Shown: piece after piece, positions 10,452 to 22,039 of the stretch
How positions within the stretch are numbered: the first letter of the stretch is position 1
Layout: each line of letters begins with the position of its first letter
Assembly: GCA_031763025.1 (NCBI GenBank)
Contig: JASSKH010000026.1
Coordinates: forward strand, 1,736,001 to 1,800,000
DNA: 64,000 nt
Source: Macrocystis pyrifera
Taxonomy: Eukaryota > Sar > Phaeophyceae > Laminariales > Laminariaceae
Direction of reading: 5' to 3'
Notes under the pieces: model-generated
Told to the model about the DNA's origin: nothing
What the model saw: the letters and a program-made list of their open reading frames with translations, nothing else
The model's database searches: none
Made by a program: the position numbers and the translations under genes

Positions 10452-11600
10452 ATAGAACTACTTACTTAGATCTCACTCTCTGAGCGTGCTCGGTTGGTAC
10501 ATCCCTCGCCTCTCAGAGCTCCCACTTGGAAATCGCCTCCTTTTATTACTTGCCGGACCTTTCCAGCGGGTCTTTGTTTTCTCCATTTCTCTTCGTACTT
10601 TCGGTCCTTCTTTCCTTTTTTCTTCTATCGTTTCGTGTGCGTGCGTGTACTCCGAGCACGGTCCCGCGGGCGAACCCGGCACCGTCGCGGGTGTCAGCGG
10701 GTGCTGGCGGGTAGAGGGGGAGTTGCAAGGAGCGCGGTCGCCGCTATCGTGCCTAGGCGTCGCGTGTGCTTCGAGACACGAGGGATGCATCAATAGGCTC
10801 TGTCTGGCCTTCATTTGTGCCTTTTGATAAGAGTATGTACGAGTATTTAAGGGTCGTTTGGGATTGTAAGATAATATTCAAGCGGTGCTTATTTTTGCGA
10901 CCGGGCTGAAAATCACAAGAGGGAGGTACCCAGTCTGAGCGCCAACATTGTCGAGCTGGCGAACGAGGTCCACGGTGAGCACCGGGCTTCACGCGAGGCG
11001 GGCGACGGGGTTCACTGTGGAAGAGAAGGAGGAAAGCTTTACCCGGACCGGATCGGTGGCGAGATGGTCGCGAGAGGGGCGGGCGGCGTATGAGGCTGAG
11101 AGAGAAGCTCTGCTGTTTGATTCCGTTTTTCTTTTTTTCTTTTTGACCGGTGTAAGGTGTTCCAATCAGGAAGTAATTTATTACACGAAAGGGGACGGGC
11201 ATTTTTTTTTTTCTTTCCGAAAATTTCGGTTTCGTTGTCATTGTTTTTGCTGTGTTGCTGTGCCATGCTATGCTTTATCTTTCGTACATATGAGTACACA
11301 CACAGAGCATATCGAAAGAAGAAAATAAGTACCCTACCTGGGGTATGTACGTACGTACTACATGTGAGCGAGCGTAGCGAAAACCGCCCGCGACGCGAAG
11401 CGTATGTGGCGTCCGAGCTGTTTTCTCCTGAAGCATGGCGGCGGGACTCTTGGCATTATCAAGTCGCCAGTTTGCAACTACAGTGTTGAAAAAAAAAATA
11501 AATCATGGACCTCTGTCCGCTTCGCATAATTTGGATGTACTTTTCCTTCCTGAACGAGCGTAGCCGGCGGCGTAGGCCGCCCACGGATCGAAGCGCGTTG
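10452..11600 (+). repeat. 1.1-kb dispersed repeat, copy A
   Basis: Begins ATAGAACTACTTACTTAGAT and ends with a GC-rich hairpin region (GGCGGCGTAGGCCGCC) near 11567-11583. Six copies (A-F) occur in this window in both orientations. The unit includes CTGAGCGTGCTCGGTTGG, an internal CACCGGGCTTCACGCGAGG block, pyrimidine tracts, GTACGTACGTAC and a GAGCGAGCGTAGC block. The ends are neither LTR-like (no TG..CA) nor clear TIRs, and no protein family is encoded, so its class is unknown. Short open frames inside it are not conserved between copies. Confidence 0.7.
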
Positions 11601-11640
11601 TTTTCTTCCTGAGTGAGAGCACGAAATCCAGGCTTGTGGT

Positions 11641-12837
11641 TAGAGGTTGGATGGACCCTGCGGGCCCCGCGAAAAACGGGTACCCGCCAAATTTTTGGAG
11701 CCAGGACCCTACCCTACCCGCCAGGCAATGTCTTTTTGACATTTTTTTGCCGGGTACCCGGCCATATTTTTGAAGTTTTTTCTCCATATTTCAGTGCCAC
11801 AAAGAATGACATTCAAGTGGAGGATAGTGTGCAGTACTGTATTCTATGCCGAAACGACGAGTACGAACATTTTCTATGATTGATTCGATACATGAGCCGC
11901 CTAAACTTGCCGTGTCGTGTATTACTTCATTGCGCTGGCGTGATATTATTGGTTTGAATGCACGGAAAATGTGAAAATATGTACGATGGGGGCGATGGTT
12001 GACGGTCTCCCGCTTATAAGACTGCTGTGAACATTTTTCGACCCAAGACGTGGCAAATATCGGAAAGTAGTATGATCAACACTGAATTACAATTCGTTGT
12101 AGCATAGTAATGCGGAACTACCGTCGATAACATATCAGCAACCGCCTGTGCTCGAAAATCGAAGGAATCGTGGACGGATAGAAAAAAAAACAAGCATGAA
12201 AGAAACGAGTACATGGTTGCCCGCAAATAAGCGGCTACCCACACCTACACCCCTGAACTCAGCAGGGGCCAGGGGTCAGCATCACAAAAGCACACTCTGA
12301 TACGACTCTCCACTGCTGCTGCTGTCAGAGCCGGGGCCTGCAGAGTCGTCACTGTCGTCGCTGCTGCTGTCTGTATCGCTTTCGAGGGTGCTTTGCACAG
12401 GCGAATTGGATTTTTCGGCAGGATTCTCAGAAAGATCGCCCCCCGGCGGCAATTCAGTTTCCTGAGAGACCGCGTCAGGATCGCTCGCCCCTTGGCTCAT
12501 TGTGCCCAGCTGGTGCCGCGTGACGATACTGCCGTGTGCCGTGGGCGTCCCCTTGAACGTTGAAAGCAGCTAGTTGATGGTTTGTATGCTTGGCTTGTGT
12601 GAGTGCGTGTTTTGAAAGGGTTTCCTGAAGAAATTGTACAGGCATAATGAGCCTTGAATACCTATTACCCACGGGTACCCGAGAACCCGCGGGTACCCGG
12701 TACCTGACGACCCAATTACCCTTCAGGCTCCGATTACCCGCGGGTAATGAGCTCGGACCCTACCCGTCAAACGGGTAGGACCCTGACGGGTATACCCGCC
12801 GGGTACCCGGGTAATTGAAATCAGGGTCCTACCTCTA
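11641..12837. mobile_element. hAT-type non-autonomous transposon
   Basis: TIRs start TAGAGGTTGG at the left and, read inward, TAGAGGTAGG at the right, fitting the hAT YARNG terminal consensus. The element is flanked by 8-bp duplications CTTGTGGT (11633-11640) and CTTGTGGG (12838-12845). Both sub-terminal zones are packed with GGGTACCCG-type palindromes, candidate transposase sites. A serine/aspartate-rich frame at 12282-12500 (minus strand, SDTDSSSDDSDDSAG) lies inside but has no transposase features. No DDE or RNase H-like domain is seen. Confidence 0.78.
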
Positions 12838-13013
12838 CTTGTGGGCACGCACGGTTGCGTACTTTTTGTTGTAGAAATCTTATGTAGTATCTACAGTACA
12901 TCAGCAAACGTGCAAGGACGCGTCGTAGTTCCCGTTTTTACCATGCCGACCGACGGTTGTGGTAGTGCTGGCAATAGAAGCGAGGTACCGGCAACCGCTG
13001 ACGCTAACTGTTC

Positions 13014-15102
13014 TTGCTGTTCCCTTCTGCATTTGTTTCAATCATCGTCCCCGTCGATCATTCAGTATCATCGTATTGCAGTTGGCGACGTTCCTCACCG
13101 AGTTGGTCAGGCCTTCTCGTGGAAGTGGCATTCGGATCAGCTGGGGCGGCCTATTATCTCGCACGGCAAGACGGCCACGAAGAAGCGAAGCATCTCGAGG
13201 CCAACCTCACAGCCCTCGAACGCTCCCTTGGTCCATTTTTCCGCGCCGTTCAAGCCTGTTTGCGCATGGTTAGGTGTTCGCAAACCCTTTCTTTTGGCCT
13301 CCGGCTGTCCGTGCCCATGCCCCCCGTGGCAAGGATGGAGGGCCGGCTCAGCGGTAGCGGGCCAGTAGGGGAAGAAGTGGCGCTTCGAGAGCTGAGATCC
13401 GTTATATTGGACGTTCTGGAAGGGGGCACAGAGCTGGTCAACAGTTTCCAATCTGAGACAACCGGGGTTGGCGGTGACACTCGTGACCTCGCTGAGGGCG
13501 AGGTCCAAGCTTCTAATTTGACAGGAAACTGTCAGACCGCACAGCTGCTAGGTGGCCTGGCTCGTGCGGAAAAACAACTTATCGGCGATCTCCGTAGATT
13601 TTTGGCGAAATATGCTACAAGGATTGACGAGGCCATGAACGAACCTGAATTGTGGGGTTTATGGTGGGAAAGCCAAGTTACAGACTTGTCGGAGGCCGTG
13701 ATGAAGATGGCGACGTACTTCGAAGCAGGGGCTAAGAGGTGAACCATATTTTGTGCTGTTCATATGTCGTTCCAGACGAATAGTATCCCGTTCTGTATTA
13801 TTTCGTCTCGGTTTGAAATACCGCCGCTTTGCGGCAACCAACCCCGTCTTTGAATGTGCCATCATTCACGTTGCAGATGGATTGACATCATCTCTACCCT
13901 ATGACTTGGAAATCTTCGTCGCTAGCGCCATGCCAGTCCGTAAGACGAATTTACGCTAGCGGCTGGCTCAAACGCGGACCTCCGTTTCGGGTGTTTTCTT
14001 GCTCTGCGACAGATTGGAACTGGCGATTGGATCCGGTGGCCAACCGTTCCCGACGTCTGGCGAGCCAAGCACGAGTGGCGAAATCCCATCAGCCGCTCAA
14101 GCGCTATCTGCGCTGCGCCTACATTACGAGGAGACCGTTGTGCGGCTGTACTCGTGCCAATGTAGCGCAAGCACCATGCTACGGGACCCAGCAACCAGCA
14201 AGGCGGACGCGTGGAAAGTCATCCACCACGAACTAGTCGATGCGAAACTGTCTACGGAATCTGTCAATTGCAGTAGCGAGCTATGGCGGAAGGCGGAGGA
14301 GCTTGTGGGATCTCTCGCCCAAGAGGATGGTGAAGACCGGGCTGACTTGGGTCTGGGCGCGTCGCCGGGCTCGGAACACCCTTCAGGTACGATAGGAGCT
14401 GATGTTCGGGTTGCGTGTTTTCGCTTTGCTCGCGATTGTGAAAAACGCTTCCTTGACGTACCTTGCGTATCCGCCCCTTGCAATAATTCGCAGGCCCTTA
14501 TCGTCACTTGGAAGCAGGAGCGGGTTGGGTCTCTTTGGCGACCCCAAGGGAAGAAGACCCTCGCGTCTTCGAGGGTGGTAGCGGCGACGAGGGACTCGAG
14601 GACAAACCCCGGACGCCACCTGATACGGGAATCACAAACGTTTTGATCGGTACATCCCCTTCTCCGGGCCGTAGCCGACGTGTTGAAGATCAAAGGTGCG
14701 CTTCGCGGGCTGCCCCTGCAGAAGTTGTGGATGAGCGGTCTCGCGCTTTGCTTGTCGGCGAACTTGACTCAGTTCTCCGAGCGAGGCCGCTCCCGCCTAC
14801 CTGCGAAAAAACACCTTCCGTTTGAGGGCAGGAAGCTTCTTGAAGGAGAAGGTGGCGAGATAAGCGGCAGGCAAAACGCCGAGCCGTATCTTCACGTGCC
14901 CGCTCCCTCGATGACGCCGACGATTCCGATCGCCGAAAACGCGTTCAGTCAAGACCTCGTGTCTGAACTTCGAGCGCAGCTGTCCATGGCGGCAAACGAG
15001 GAAATATTTTCGTCGCACCGGCGCCAACCCACTCTTTCGAGCGACGACGGAGAGGACAGTATGCTGGTGGGGAATACAGAAGAGCAACACGACCGAGCCT
15101 GA
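13014..15102 (+). CDS. Multi-exon gene, possibly vezatin-like; start unresolved
   Basis: A long frame runs from about 13014 to a donor GTGAAC at 13739, encoding ARQDGHEEAKHLEANLTALE and then CLRMVRCSQTLSFGLRLSVP followed by MPPVARMEG. This helix, helix, PLPP-R-E arrangement recalls the central domain of vezatin/myosin-binding proteins, but the match is by eye. A 274-bp intron (13739-14012) and a 107-bp intron (14387-14493) have GT..AG ends and preserve frame (phases 2 and 1). Exon 3 continues through acidic, low-complexity sequence, and a further frame change around 14650-14830 must be bridged by another intron to reach the final segment FSQDLVSELRAQLSMAANEE, stop at 15102. No ATG begins the first frame, so an upstream exon, perhaps the hydrophobic frame at 12959-13137, is missing. 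That the region is a gene is fairly sure; the family is tentative. Confidence 0.5.
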
Positions 15103-16584
15103 TCAGATGTGGCGCGTGACATGGGATAACATAGCTTTCCCTTCTCTTGAGATCGCGGACTGAGTCGGTATTGTCGTGTGCCTTTGATATGAATAGTCTA
15201 CGTATATGTATATATTTTGTGTGTTGCAGGTAGAGGTCACTACCACGGTTTTCGCGGAGCGATCTATTTAACACCAACACAGGTTCACAGCAAGGAGTAT
15301 TGGTTGCCCTAGAGTGCAGTGGTTGGGACACACGTTAATTCGAAGTAAGAGCGGGGACGGCGTGTGTGTTCCATGCCAATATATATTTCTGGACAGTCTC
15401 TTTTTTATCTCCGCCACGAGCGGGTCGCGCAACAATAGTTTGCATCTTGATGACGATGAGCGTTTCAAACATACTTCGACATTTCGCGCCCGCAGTCTTT
15501 TGAGTGGCCAATTGTTTAGGTTGGAATTTTTATTGATGCAATAACTCTAGATGCTGAATAATGTAATGTCCAACAGTGCAAGTCGTGCGGTAGCATGCAG
15601 GCACTTGAATAAATAGAGTAGTATCCGCATCGCGGGTCGGAACCTATTGCTCACAAAGCAATCCGGTCTACTCTTTTTGCTACCTACTATCAACACCGCC
15701 GAAAGAGTTGTTTCAAAGGCGCAGCTGTTGTCTCGAGGCGTTCCTTAGCTGCCGGAGCTCGCAACATTCAAGAGGGGGGTGCAGTAGATGTCTGCTGTTT
15801 TGATAGGTGAAAGGCGGGCGGATACGAATGAGCATAATGACTGCATTGTTCATGTTCGCACGAAACGAACTTATGGAAACCTCACGCTCCACGTTTTCAT
15901 CGCGTTATCGCCTGTGTGACATGAGCCGTGCGCGCGTGCCCGTGCCGAAGGGAAAGCTACGTATAATATATATATATACCAGTTACGAGGTTGCAAGCCA
16001 CCCGCGACTGCTAGTTTCGTCCACGTCCTCATCGCGGTTTCTGGCACAAGTATTTTCGCATCATAACCGTACGGGTTAAGGGCGGTGGTGGGAGACTGTT
16101 GATCTTGTTACGACCTCGCACGGTCGTTCTCCTCTGCATACAGTCCATGTGTCGACTGGTTGTCCAAAATCAGCTGCACCTTGTATCGCGGAAATGGAAC
16201 AGGAGATAGGAGGCGATTGATCGCTTCCACAAGTTTTTATCCCAGCTGTACTCGTAGAGGGAGGGAATTAACCAAGCAAATTACGTCAGGATATGGGTTG
16301 AACGTCTATCATTGTGCCCCCTACACGAGACGGGACCATTACACGGGAATGTATGTCCGGACATTCCGCGGATTTCTGAACGACTTGAAGGCGAGGCAAC
16401 GAGTGTGTCTCCTCGATGTGTCTCTGTCTCAAGTAGGCCGCCATGATACTTGCAAATTACATTACTGGTACATTATTGTGCACCACTTACGATGCACCGT
16501 GATGGTGGATTGGGCCTATTAAATCGGGCAGGTGAGATAACTCGAGAGAGTATATGTGCATTACGTAAAGATACTCGCATACAA
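15103..16584. other. Intergenic DNA
   Basis: No convincing exon. Features are a TATATATA tract near 15965-15975 and short open frames (15807-16079, 16160-16522) lacking domains. Possible 3' UTR of the preceding gene occupies the first few hundred bases. Confidence 0.45.
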
Positions 16585-16864
16585 AACTGAGTCTCAGTTT
16601 CGTTCTATGCGAATGTGTCTGTCTGTCTGTCCGCATGTCTTATGTTTTCGAACACGTTCGATGATCGATATATATATGAGGTCGTTACAGATGATATTCG
16701 TACGACGTGTTCGACTCTTACGGACCTTATATAGTGGAACATATACCATACCACCGGGTAATGTTTAGCCATATAATACATCCACCACACGGTGCCATCA
16801 TACCATACCACAAACGTACCATATCACATACCAGGTACCACCAAAGAGACCGTACCATCATACC
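16585..16864 (+). repeat. Dispersed repeat X, copy 1
   Basis: The order CTGAGTCTCAGTTT, TGTCTGTCTGTC, TTCGAACACGTTCGA, GAGGTCGTTACAGATGATAT, CGACTCTTACGGACCTTATA and a CATACCA-rich tail recurs in reverse complement at about 57800-58235. The tail is a degenerate ACCATACCA microsatellite that abuts copy B of the 1.1-kb repeat. Confidence 0.6.
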
Positions 16865-17972
16865 ATAGAACTACTTACTTAGATCTCGATCTCTGAGCGT
16901 GCTCGGTTGGTACATCCCTGGCCTCTCAGAGCTCCCACTTGGGAATCGCCTCCTTGTATTACTTGCCGTACCTTTCCAGTGAGTCTTTGTTTTCTCCACT
17001 TCTCTTTGCACTTTCAGTCCTTCTTTCGTTTGGTGTGTGCGCGCGTGTACTCCGAGCACGGTTCCGCGGGCGAGCACGGCACGGTCGCAGGTGTCAGCGG
17101 GTGCTGGCGGGTAGAGGGGAGGTTGCAAGGAGCGCGGTCGCCGTTTTCGCGGCTAGGCGTGACGTGTGCCTCGAGACACGAGGGAAGCATGAATGGGCTC
17201 TGTCTGGCCTCCTGGTGTGGTTTCGGTTATTCTGTGTATGAGTATATAAGGGTCGTTTTGATGAGCAAAATGAAATTCAAGTGGTGCTTATTTTTGCGAC
17301 GAAACTAAAAATAACAGTGAGAGTGGGGCACTCAGAGCACCAACATTGTCGAGCTGGCGGACGAGGTCACGGTGAGCACCGGGCTTCACGCGAGGCGGGC
17401 GACGGGGCTCACTGTGGAAGAGAGGGAGCGAAGCTTTACCCGGACTGAATCGGTGGCGAGATGGTCGCGAGAGGGGCGGGCGGCGTACGAGGCTGAGAGA
17501 GAAGCTCTGCTGTAAAGATTTTTTTTTTTTCATTTTTTTCTTTTTTTGACTGGTGTAAGGTGTTCCACTCAGGTAGTAAATTGTTACACGAAAGGGGACG
17601 GGGATTTTTTTCTTTTAGAATTTTTCGGTTTCATTTTCGTTGTTTTTGCTGTGTTGTTGTGCCGTTCTGTGCTTTATCTTTCGTACATACGAGTACACAG
17701 ACACAGAGCATACCGAAAGAAGAAAATAAGTACCCTACCTGGGGTATGTACGTATGTACGACGTGTGAGCGAGCGTAGCGGAAAACCGCCCGCGACGCGG
17801 AGCAGATGTGGCGTCCGAGCTGTTTTCTCCTGAAGCATGGCGGCAAGACTCTTGGCAATATCAAGTCGCCAGTTTGCAGCTAACTACAGGGGCCATAAAA
17901 AAAACAATATTCAATCATGGACCTCTGTCCGCTTCACATTTGATGTTTCCTTCCTGAGCGAAGCGCCTTGTA
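16865..17972 (+). repeat. 1.1-kb dispersed repeat, copy B
   Basis: Full-length copy starting ATAGAACTACTTACTTAGAT and ending GAGCGAAGCGCCTTGTA. It matches copy A throughout with scattered differences and lacks the GC hairpin block near the 3' end. It is followed by a short CGAGCGATGGC-containing repeat (17975-18100) also seen near 51880-51960. Confidence 0.7.
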
Positions 17973-18154
17973 TGTCATACTGCTGTACCAACACAAGTAC
18001 GCAAGAGCATGCCATCGCTCGTTAGATATCATAATGCTGTACCAACACCACAAGTAAAAATGAGCATACGAGCGCGAGACGAGCGATGGCAGAGCGTCAA
18101 GTGCACAAGAAGTTATGCTTTCAGGGCTATATTTTTATGTTGCGATCCTCTGCG

Positions 18155-18432
18155 TGGTTATGATACTGCCTTGACTGAGGTTGAAAGCCCGGTAATTACC
18201 TAGGTTCAGGTACTGGAATCGTACTTGTAATACTTGGAAGGCGTATGTTAGGTGGAAAATCAGGGGTTTTCAGAGGGGCATGAGCTTGGTCTCAGTCTCC
18301 GCGTGCACGAAAGAAATAAAACTGCTCTTCTTCTATCTCTAAGCAAGCATCACACGTGAGTACCAACGAGTACCGACTTGATAGGCAAACCTGTCCAGGG
18401 ATACAAAGTGTCCCGCCCGCAAGATCTTAACA
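18155..18432 (+). repeat. 5' LTR of the NADAR retrotransposon
   Basis: It starts TGGTTATGATACTGCC (relatives show TGTTATGATAC) and ends AGATCTTAACA, giving TG..CA termini with a short TGTTA/TAACA inverted repeat. AATAAA at 18315-18320 is a likely polyadenylation signal marking the R region. Length 278 bp, the same as the inverted copy at 28205-28482. Confidence 0.82.
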
Positions 18433-18434
18433 AG

Positions 18435-18452
18435 TGGCGTCGACGGCTCAGG
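18435..18452 (+). promoter_or_regulatory. Primer-binding site
   Basis: Begins TGGCGTCGACGG two bases after the LTR. TGG is the complement of a tRNA CCA 3' end. The next bases would pair with a tRNA acceptor and T-stem; the isoacceptor cannot be named without a tRNA list. Confidence 0.6.
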
Positions 18453-18549
18453 ACTTTTTCGCCTTTTAGCCGGTTCGAGTTTTTGTCACAGTTATTTTTT
18501 TGTTTGCTTTCCTGGTCTAGAGTCAGTTTTTCTCTCCGCACACTGCACG

Positions 18550-20322
18550 ATGGAGACTCATGAGGTTGGACGTCGGAGAAACCGAGGCAAGGGGAAGGAG
18601 AGCTCGAGTGACGGCCGCTACGGCCCACGGGGAAACTCTTCTCGAGCAAGTTCTCCCAGTTCCTCCTCGGACGGCAACAAACGAGCCCCCGTCCCCGAGG
18701 TTACGGGCGCTACCAGCAAGAGGCAAGTGGTTCCCTCGCTGACTGATGTTGGTTCTTCCGCTACGCTTCTCGGTCGTTCGACCATGTTCGATGACCGCGC
18801 CATGCCCATGTCATCTAACCTTGCTCACGCCCGAACATCGGCGATCGACTCCGCCGCCACTGCCGCCGCGAAAAAGCACACCGCCGACGTTCAACGGGCG
18901 TACAAAAACCTTGGAATTTCGCGCATCTCTGTCCTACCTTTTCTCTCTTCGATCAACCCTTCCGATGCCGCGCAACAACCCACTCGTTCGGCCAAGGCCT
19001 CCGCCTCTGATATTATCATGATGTGCAACGATGGCAGCCATGAAGGCCTTAGTTCTACTTATTGGATCCCCGGTTGGGAGTACCCCCTCAAGAAATCCTT
19101 CGCGCGCGCCATCGCGCCTGACAAGCCTACGACCGCCCCTCTCACTACCTTGATGGATGATTTTTTTTTACAGGTGTCGCGCGCCCTCGCAGCCGGATCG
19201 ACGGGACCGGAGGCGTTCACACTCCTCCTGAGGTTGTTGAGCAACCACTTCGACCGCACCGACACGGGGGCCAACTACACCAAGTTGCATAATTTGACGT
19301 GCCCAACGGGACCCCCTTTTGCCATTTTAGCGGTGCATTTCCAGGGGTGGTGTCGGCAGCGACGGGGACTGAGCGTGTTTTGGCACCGGGGGTGGAAGTA
19401 GTTCGGATGGCAGTGAACGAGCAGTACCCCAGCTTGATGCCCACGCTGTACCCGGGAGTTTTGGCTACGATATCGAGGCCGTTCGGCACTTTGGGCGCCA
19501 TGTGGTTGGCTTCCGAGACTCTCGCGAATAATAAGACACCTGCCATCAACGTCGAAAAATATTTTTCTTTGCCTGCTTCTTCGACGGGTGCGCGGTCATC
19601 CGCCCCGTCGGGGCCCCGGCCCGCCAATATTGGTCGCGGTCAGGGCCGGACGCTTCCCCAGTCGCCTTCTTGGTAGACGGGATCGCGCAATAATCCGCTT
19701 GTGATGAATGTCAACAAATCCATCCCTGACTGCCTCGACCCGTGGCTTGACACCTCTTCCAACTGCTGGCCCCTAGAAGACCACCACTATGCTGAAGTTC
19801 ACGCCGTTTGCATGTCCGTCCAGACCCTCTCCCCTCTGGAGCGGCCTACTTTCATCGTCCGCTCGCGCAACCGCCCTCAGCGAAAACTTCCACGAAGACA
19901 CACACTCTCTCCGACAGTGTAGACACCCCTTTCTAAACCATAGTGGTATCCTAAACCCCGACCTCGGAACGCTCGGGGACGACGGCGAGGCGTTCCGTCG
20001 TTGGCAAGAGCACATGATCAGACACCGCCGCGAGAACAATTCACGACCGAACAAACACAACCAGAAGAAACATAGGCGTCGTCCCGGCCACTCGCGCGGG
20101 CAACATCACGGCCAGGGTCAGCAGAACAGACAAGGTGACGGCTACAACACACGCGCGGAACGAGAAAACCAGCAATCTAACTCCGGCCATCACGGTGATG
20201 GTTCGACCGCTCCTGCCTCTTCCGCCCCAGCTCCCGTCTCGGGGGTTCGCTACGGTGCCTCGCATAACTCGGGCGGAAATCCGAACGGACGCCAGCCAGT
20301 CATTGTCCGCGCCGGTATCTGA
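18550..20322 (+). pseudogene. Gag-like region of the retrotransposon (frameshifted)
   Basis: An ATG at 18550 opens a basic, low-complexity N-terminus (RRRNRGKGKESSSDGRYG) that continues for about 250 residues. Near 19285 the frame shifts, after which FPGVVSAATGTERVLAPG and RPFGTLGAMWLASETL are read to a stop at 19676. A further frame at 19789-20322 encodes a highly basic histidine/asparagine/glutamine-rich tail (HRRENNSRPNKHNQKKHRRR) that may bind nucleic acid. No CCHC zinc knuckle is present. Gag would form the particle that packages element RNA; this copy cannot make it whole. Confidence 0.6.
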
Positions 20323-21195
20323 CAGGTCGACGGCGGTTCGGCTCCTCTTGCCCGCCCACCGCCGGCATCGCTGAGAAAAAAAACATTGATTTCACAAGAT
20401 GATCGCGTCCCAGGCTCGCTCAGCACTCAGCACCGACCTGCTCCGCTCCCGACCCGCGCGTTACTCCGTACTTCGGACCGACGTAACGACTCAGCTCCAC
20501 TGCTTTTACCGAGGAGCCTCCGGGCGCCTTCCCCGACGTCGGGAGCCCGCGCCTCAAACGCCGCTCCCCTCAACCTAGGCACGAGAACAAGTGCGATAAA
20601 CGCCGCTCTCCCGAACCACGCACCGCGCAGCACGACGAGTGTCGCGCCGTCGCGTCGTTTTTTCAGCGAGGGTGTCCCCCTTCTACACCTCCTGGCCATG
20701 CGGTGGTGGTCGGTTTGAGGTGCGGGAAGGCAAACACCGAAAACCCGAGATCCCGGTTGAAGCTCGACTCGGCATTTCCTCGCAATCACGGTGGCCGCTC
20801 CACGCTTTTTCCTATCAGGCAGGAGTCGACAAGATTAGCTACCTCGTCCCCCTTCCCCACCAGGTCTACAGGGCGGAAGCCCTCTCCGGTGGACCCTTTG
20901 TTGCCCCCCACCCGAGCACCGTTGTTGAAGACGTCTACAGGGTCTGCAGGCCTTCTTTCGTCTTCGTGCACGCCACTCCACGTGCGCAGCGCTCCTTTGG
21001 CTCCAGTGGAACAGCAGAAACTTGGCCCTTTCCGTCGAGCCAATGGTGACTCCACGTCCTCCGGTCAGATCAAACGGACAGCACACCCGTTAAATTCGGA
21101 AGAGTCGCAGCTCTCGTCAAGCAGAACGGGCTCAGAGCCCCCTGCCCCCTTTGGTCCAGGACAGAGATCATCGGGCGTAGTAATCTGGTGTTTTT
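20323..21195 (+). other. Linker between Gag and NADAR
   Basis: Proline- and serine-rich open segments in several frames (20386-20718, 20639-21049, 20703-21215) without a recognised domain. Probably part of the ancestral polyprotein, now shifted out of frame. Confidence 0.4.
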
Positions 21196-22023
21196 TTGTC
21201 TACGAGCAATGGTGACACAGAGCCAGTATACGTGGAACCGGACTCGTCTCGTGCACCAGGGGCTCAGTGTTCTCAGAGAAGCACACTCCCCTCCCGACAC
21301 GCCGCAACTGCGGCCACCGACGACTCGGCACCGTCGGTCTTTGATCCTACTCTCGAGTATTCAACGGAGCGGGTGGTACTGTTCTGGCAGCCCCCCTCCT
21401 ATTTTTCGCAGTGGTCCCCCTCGTCTTTTATCATCGACGATGTGTCATGTTCCTGCGCGGAGCAGTGTATGATGGCTGAAAAGGCTCGCCTTTTTCAGGA
21501 CTATGACACAGCGGAGTGGATTATGGCCTCGCCAGACCCACGCGAGCACAAACGCCTCGGTCGAGGCGTGCATAACCTCGACTGCGCTATCTGGTACCCC
21601 GTTCGGGAAGACGCCGTCCTTGCTGGTACTTTTGCTGAATTATCGCAGAACCCGGCCATGAAGAAGCACCTATTGAGCACTGGCACGCAACGTCTCGCTG
21701 AAGCCAGCCCTTTTGACCCCGTGTGGGGCATCGGTCACCGGGCAGACGACCCCGAGGCTCAAGACCCCTCCCGGTGGCGAGGGAAAAAAAATCTCGGGAA
21801 AGCTCTTTCCGCCGTTCGCGATACCCTCCACTCAAGTGAGGCCGGGTTGGCACACCCCGCCTCCTCTCACCAATTCTGCACTCCGACCACGACTGACAAA
21901 ATTCATGAGATTTCTCCAGCGCCGCCCCGCCCTTTGGCCGTGGGCCGCGCTTGCCCAGGTCCTCCCTTGGAGTTTTCGACCTATTTTTTTGACGCGCCGG
22001 CTGATCACAGCCCCGAGGTTTAG
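21196..22023 (+). CDS. NADAR (YbiA/DUF1768) domain in retrotransposon polyprotein
   Basis: The 275-codon frame contains a NADAR domain at about residues 58-212 (nt 21367-21831). Visible family motifs in order are FSQWSP (70-75), CAEQCMMAEKARLF with the conserved glutamate at 89, LGRGV (121-125), LLSTG (159-163), LAEASPFDPVWGIG (167-180) and NLGKALSAVRDTL (199-211). The family includes the riboflavin-pathway N-glycosidase YbiA and NADAR proteins that remove ADP-ribose from guanine in nucleic acid. The frame begins with TTG, not ATG, and lies between Gag and protease, so it was presumably translated as part of the polyprotein. It is the one domain of the element read through without a stop or frameshift. 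Family assignment is confident; the substrate is unknown. Confidence 0.82.
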   Translation: MSTSNGDTEPVYVEPDSSRAPGAQCSQRSTLPSRHAATAATDDSAPSVFDPTLEYSTERVVLFWQPPSYFSQWSPSSFIIDDVSCSCAEQCMMAEKARLFQDYDTAEWIMASPDPREHKRLGRGVHNLDCAIWYPVREDAVLAGTFAELSQNPAMKKHLLSTGTQRLAEASPFDPVWGIGHRADDPEAQDPSRWRGKKNLGKALSAVRDTLHSSEAGLAHPASSHQFCTPTTTDKIHEISPAPPRPLAVGRACPGPPLEFSTYFFDAPADHSPEV

Positions 22024-22039
22024 GCTGTCGCCCCTCGCC

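Noticed and set aside
12282..12500. Acidic serine-rich gene inside the hAT element
   Set aside because: Low-complexity frame within a non-autonomous transposon; no transposase or splice evidence.
21196..22023. NADAR block as recent bacterial contamination or independent cellular gene
   Set aside because: It lacks its own start codon and lies between Gag and protease segments of one LTR-bounded element.
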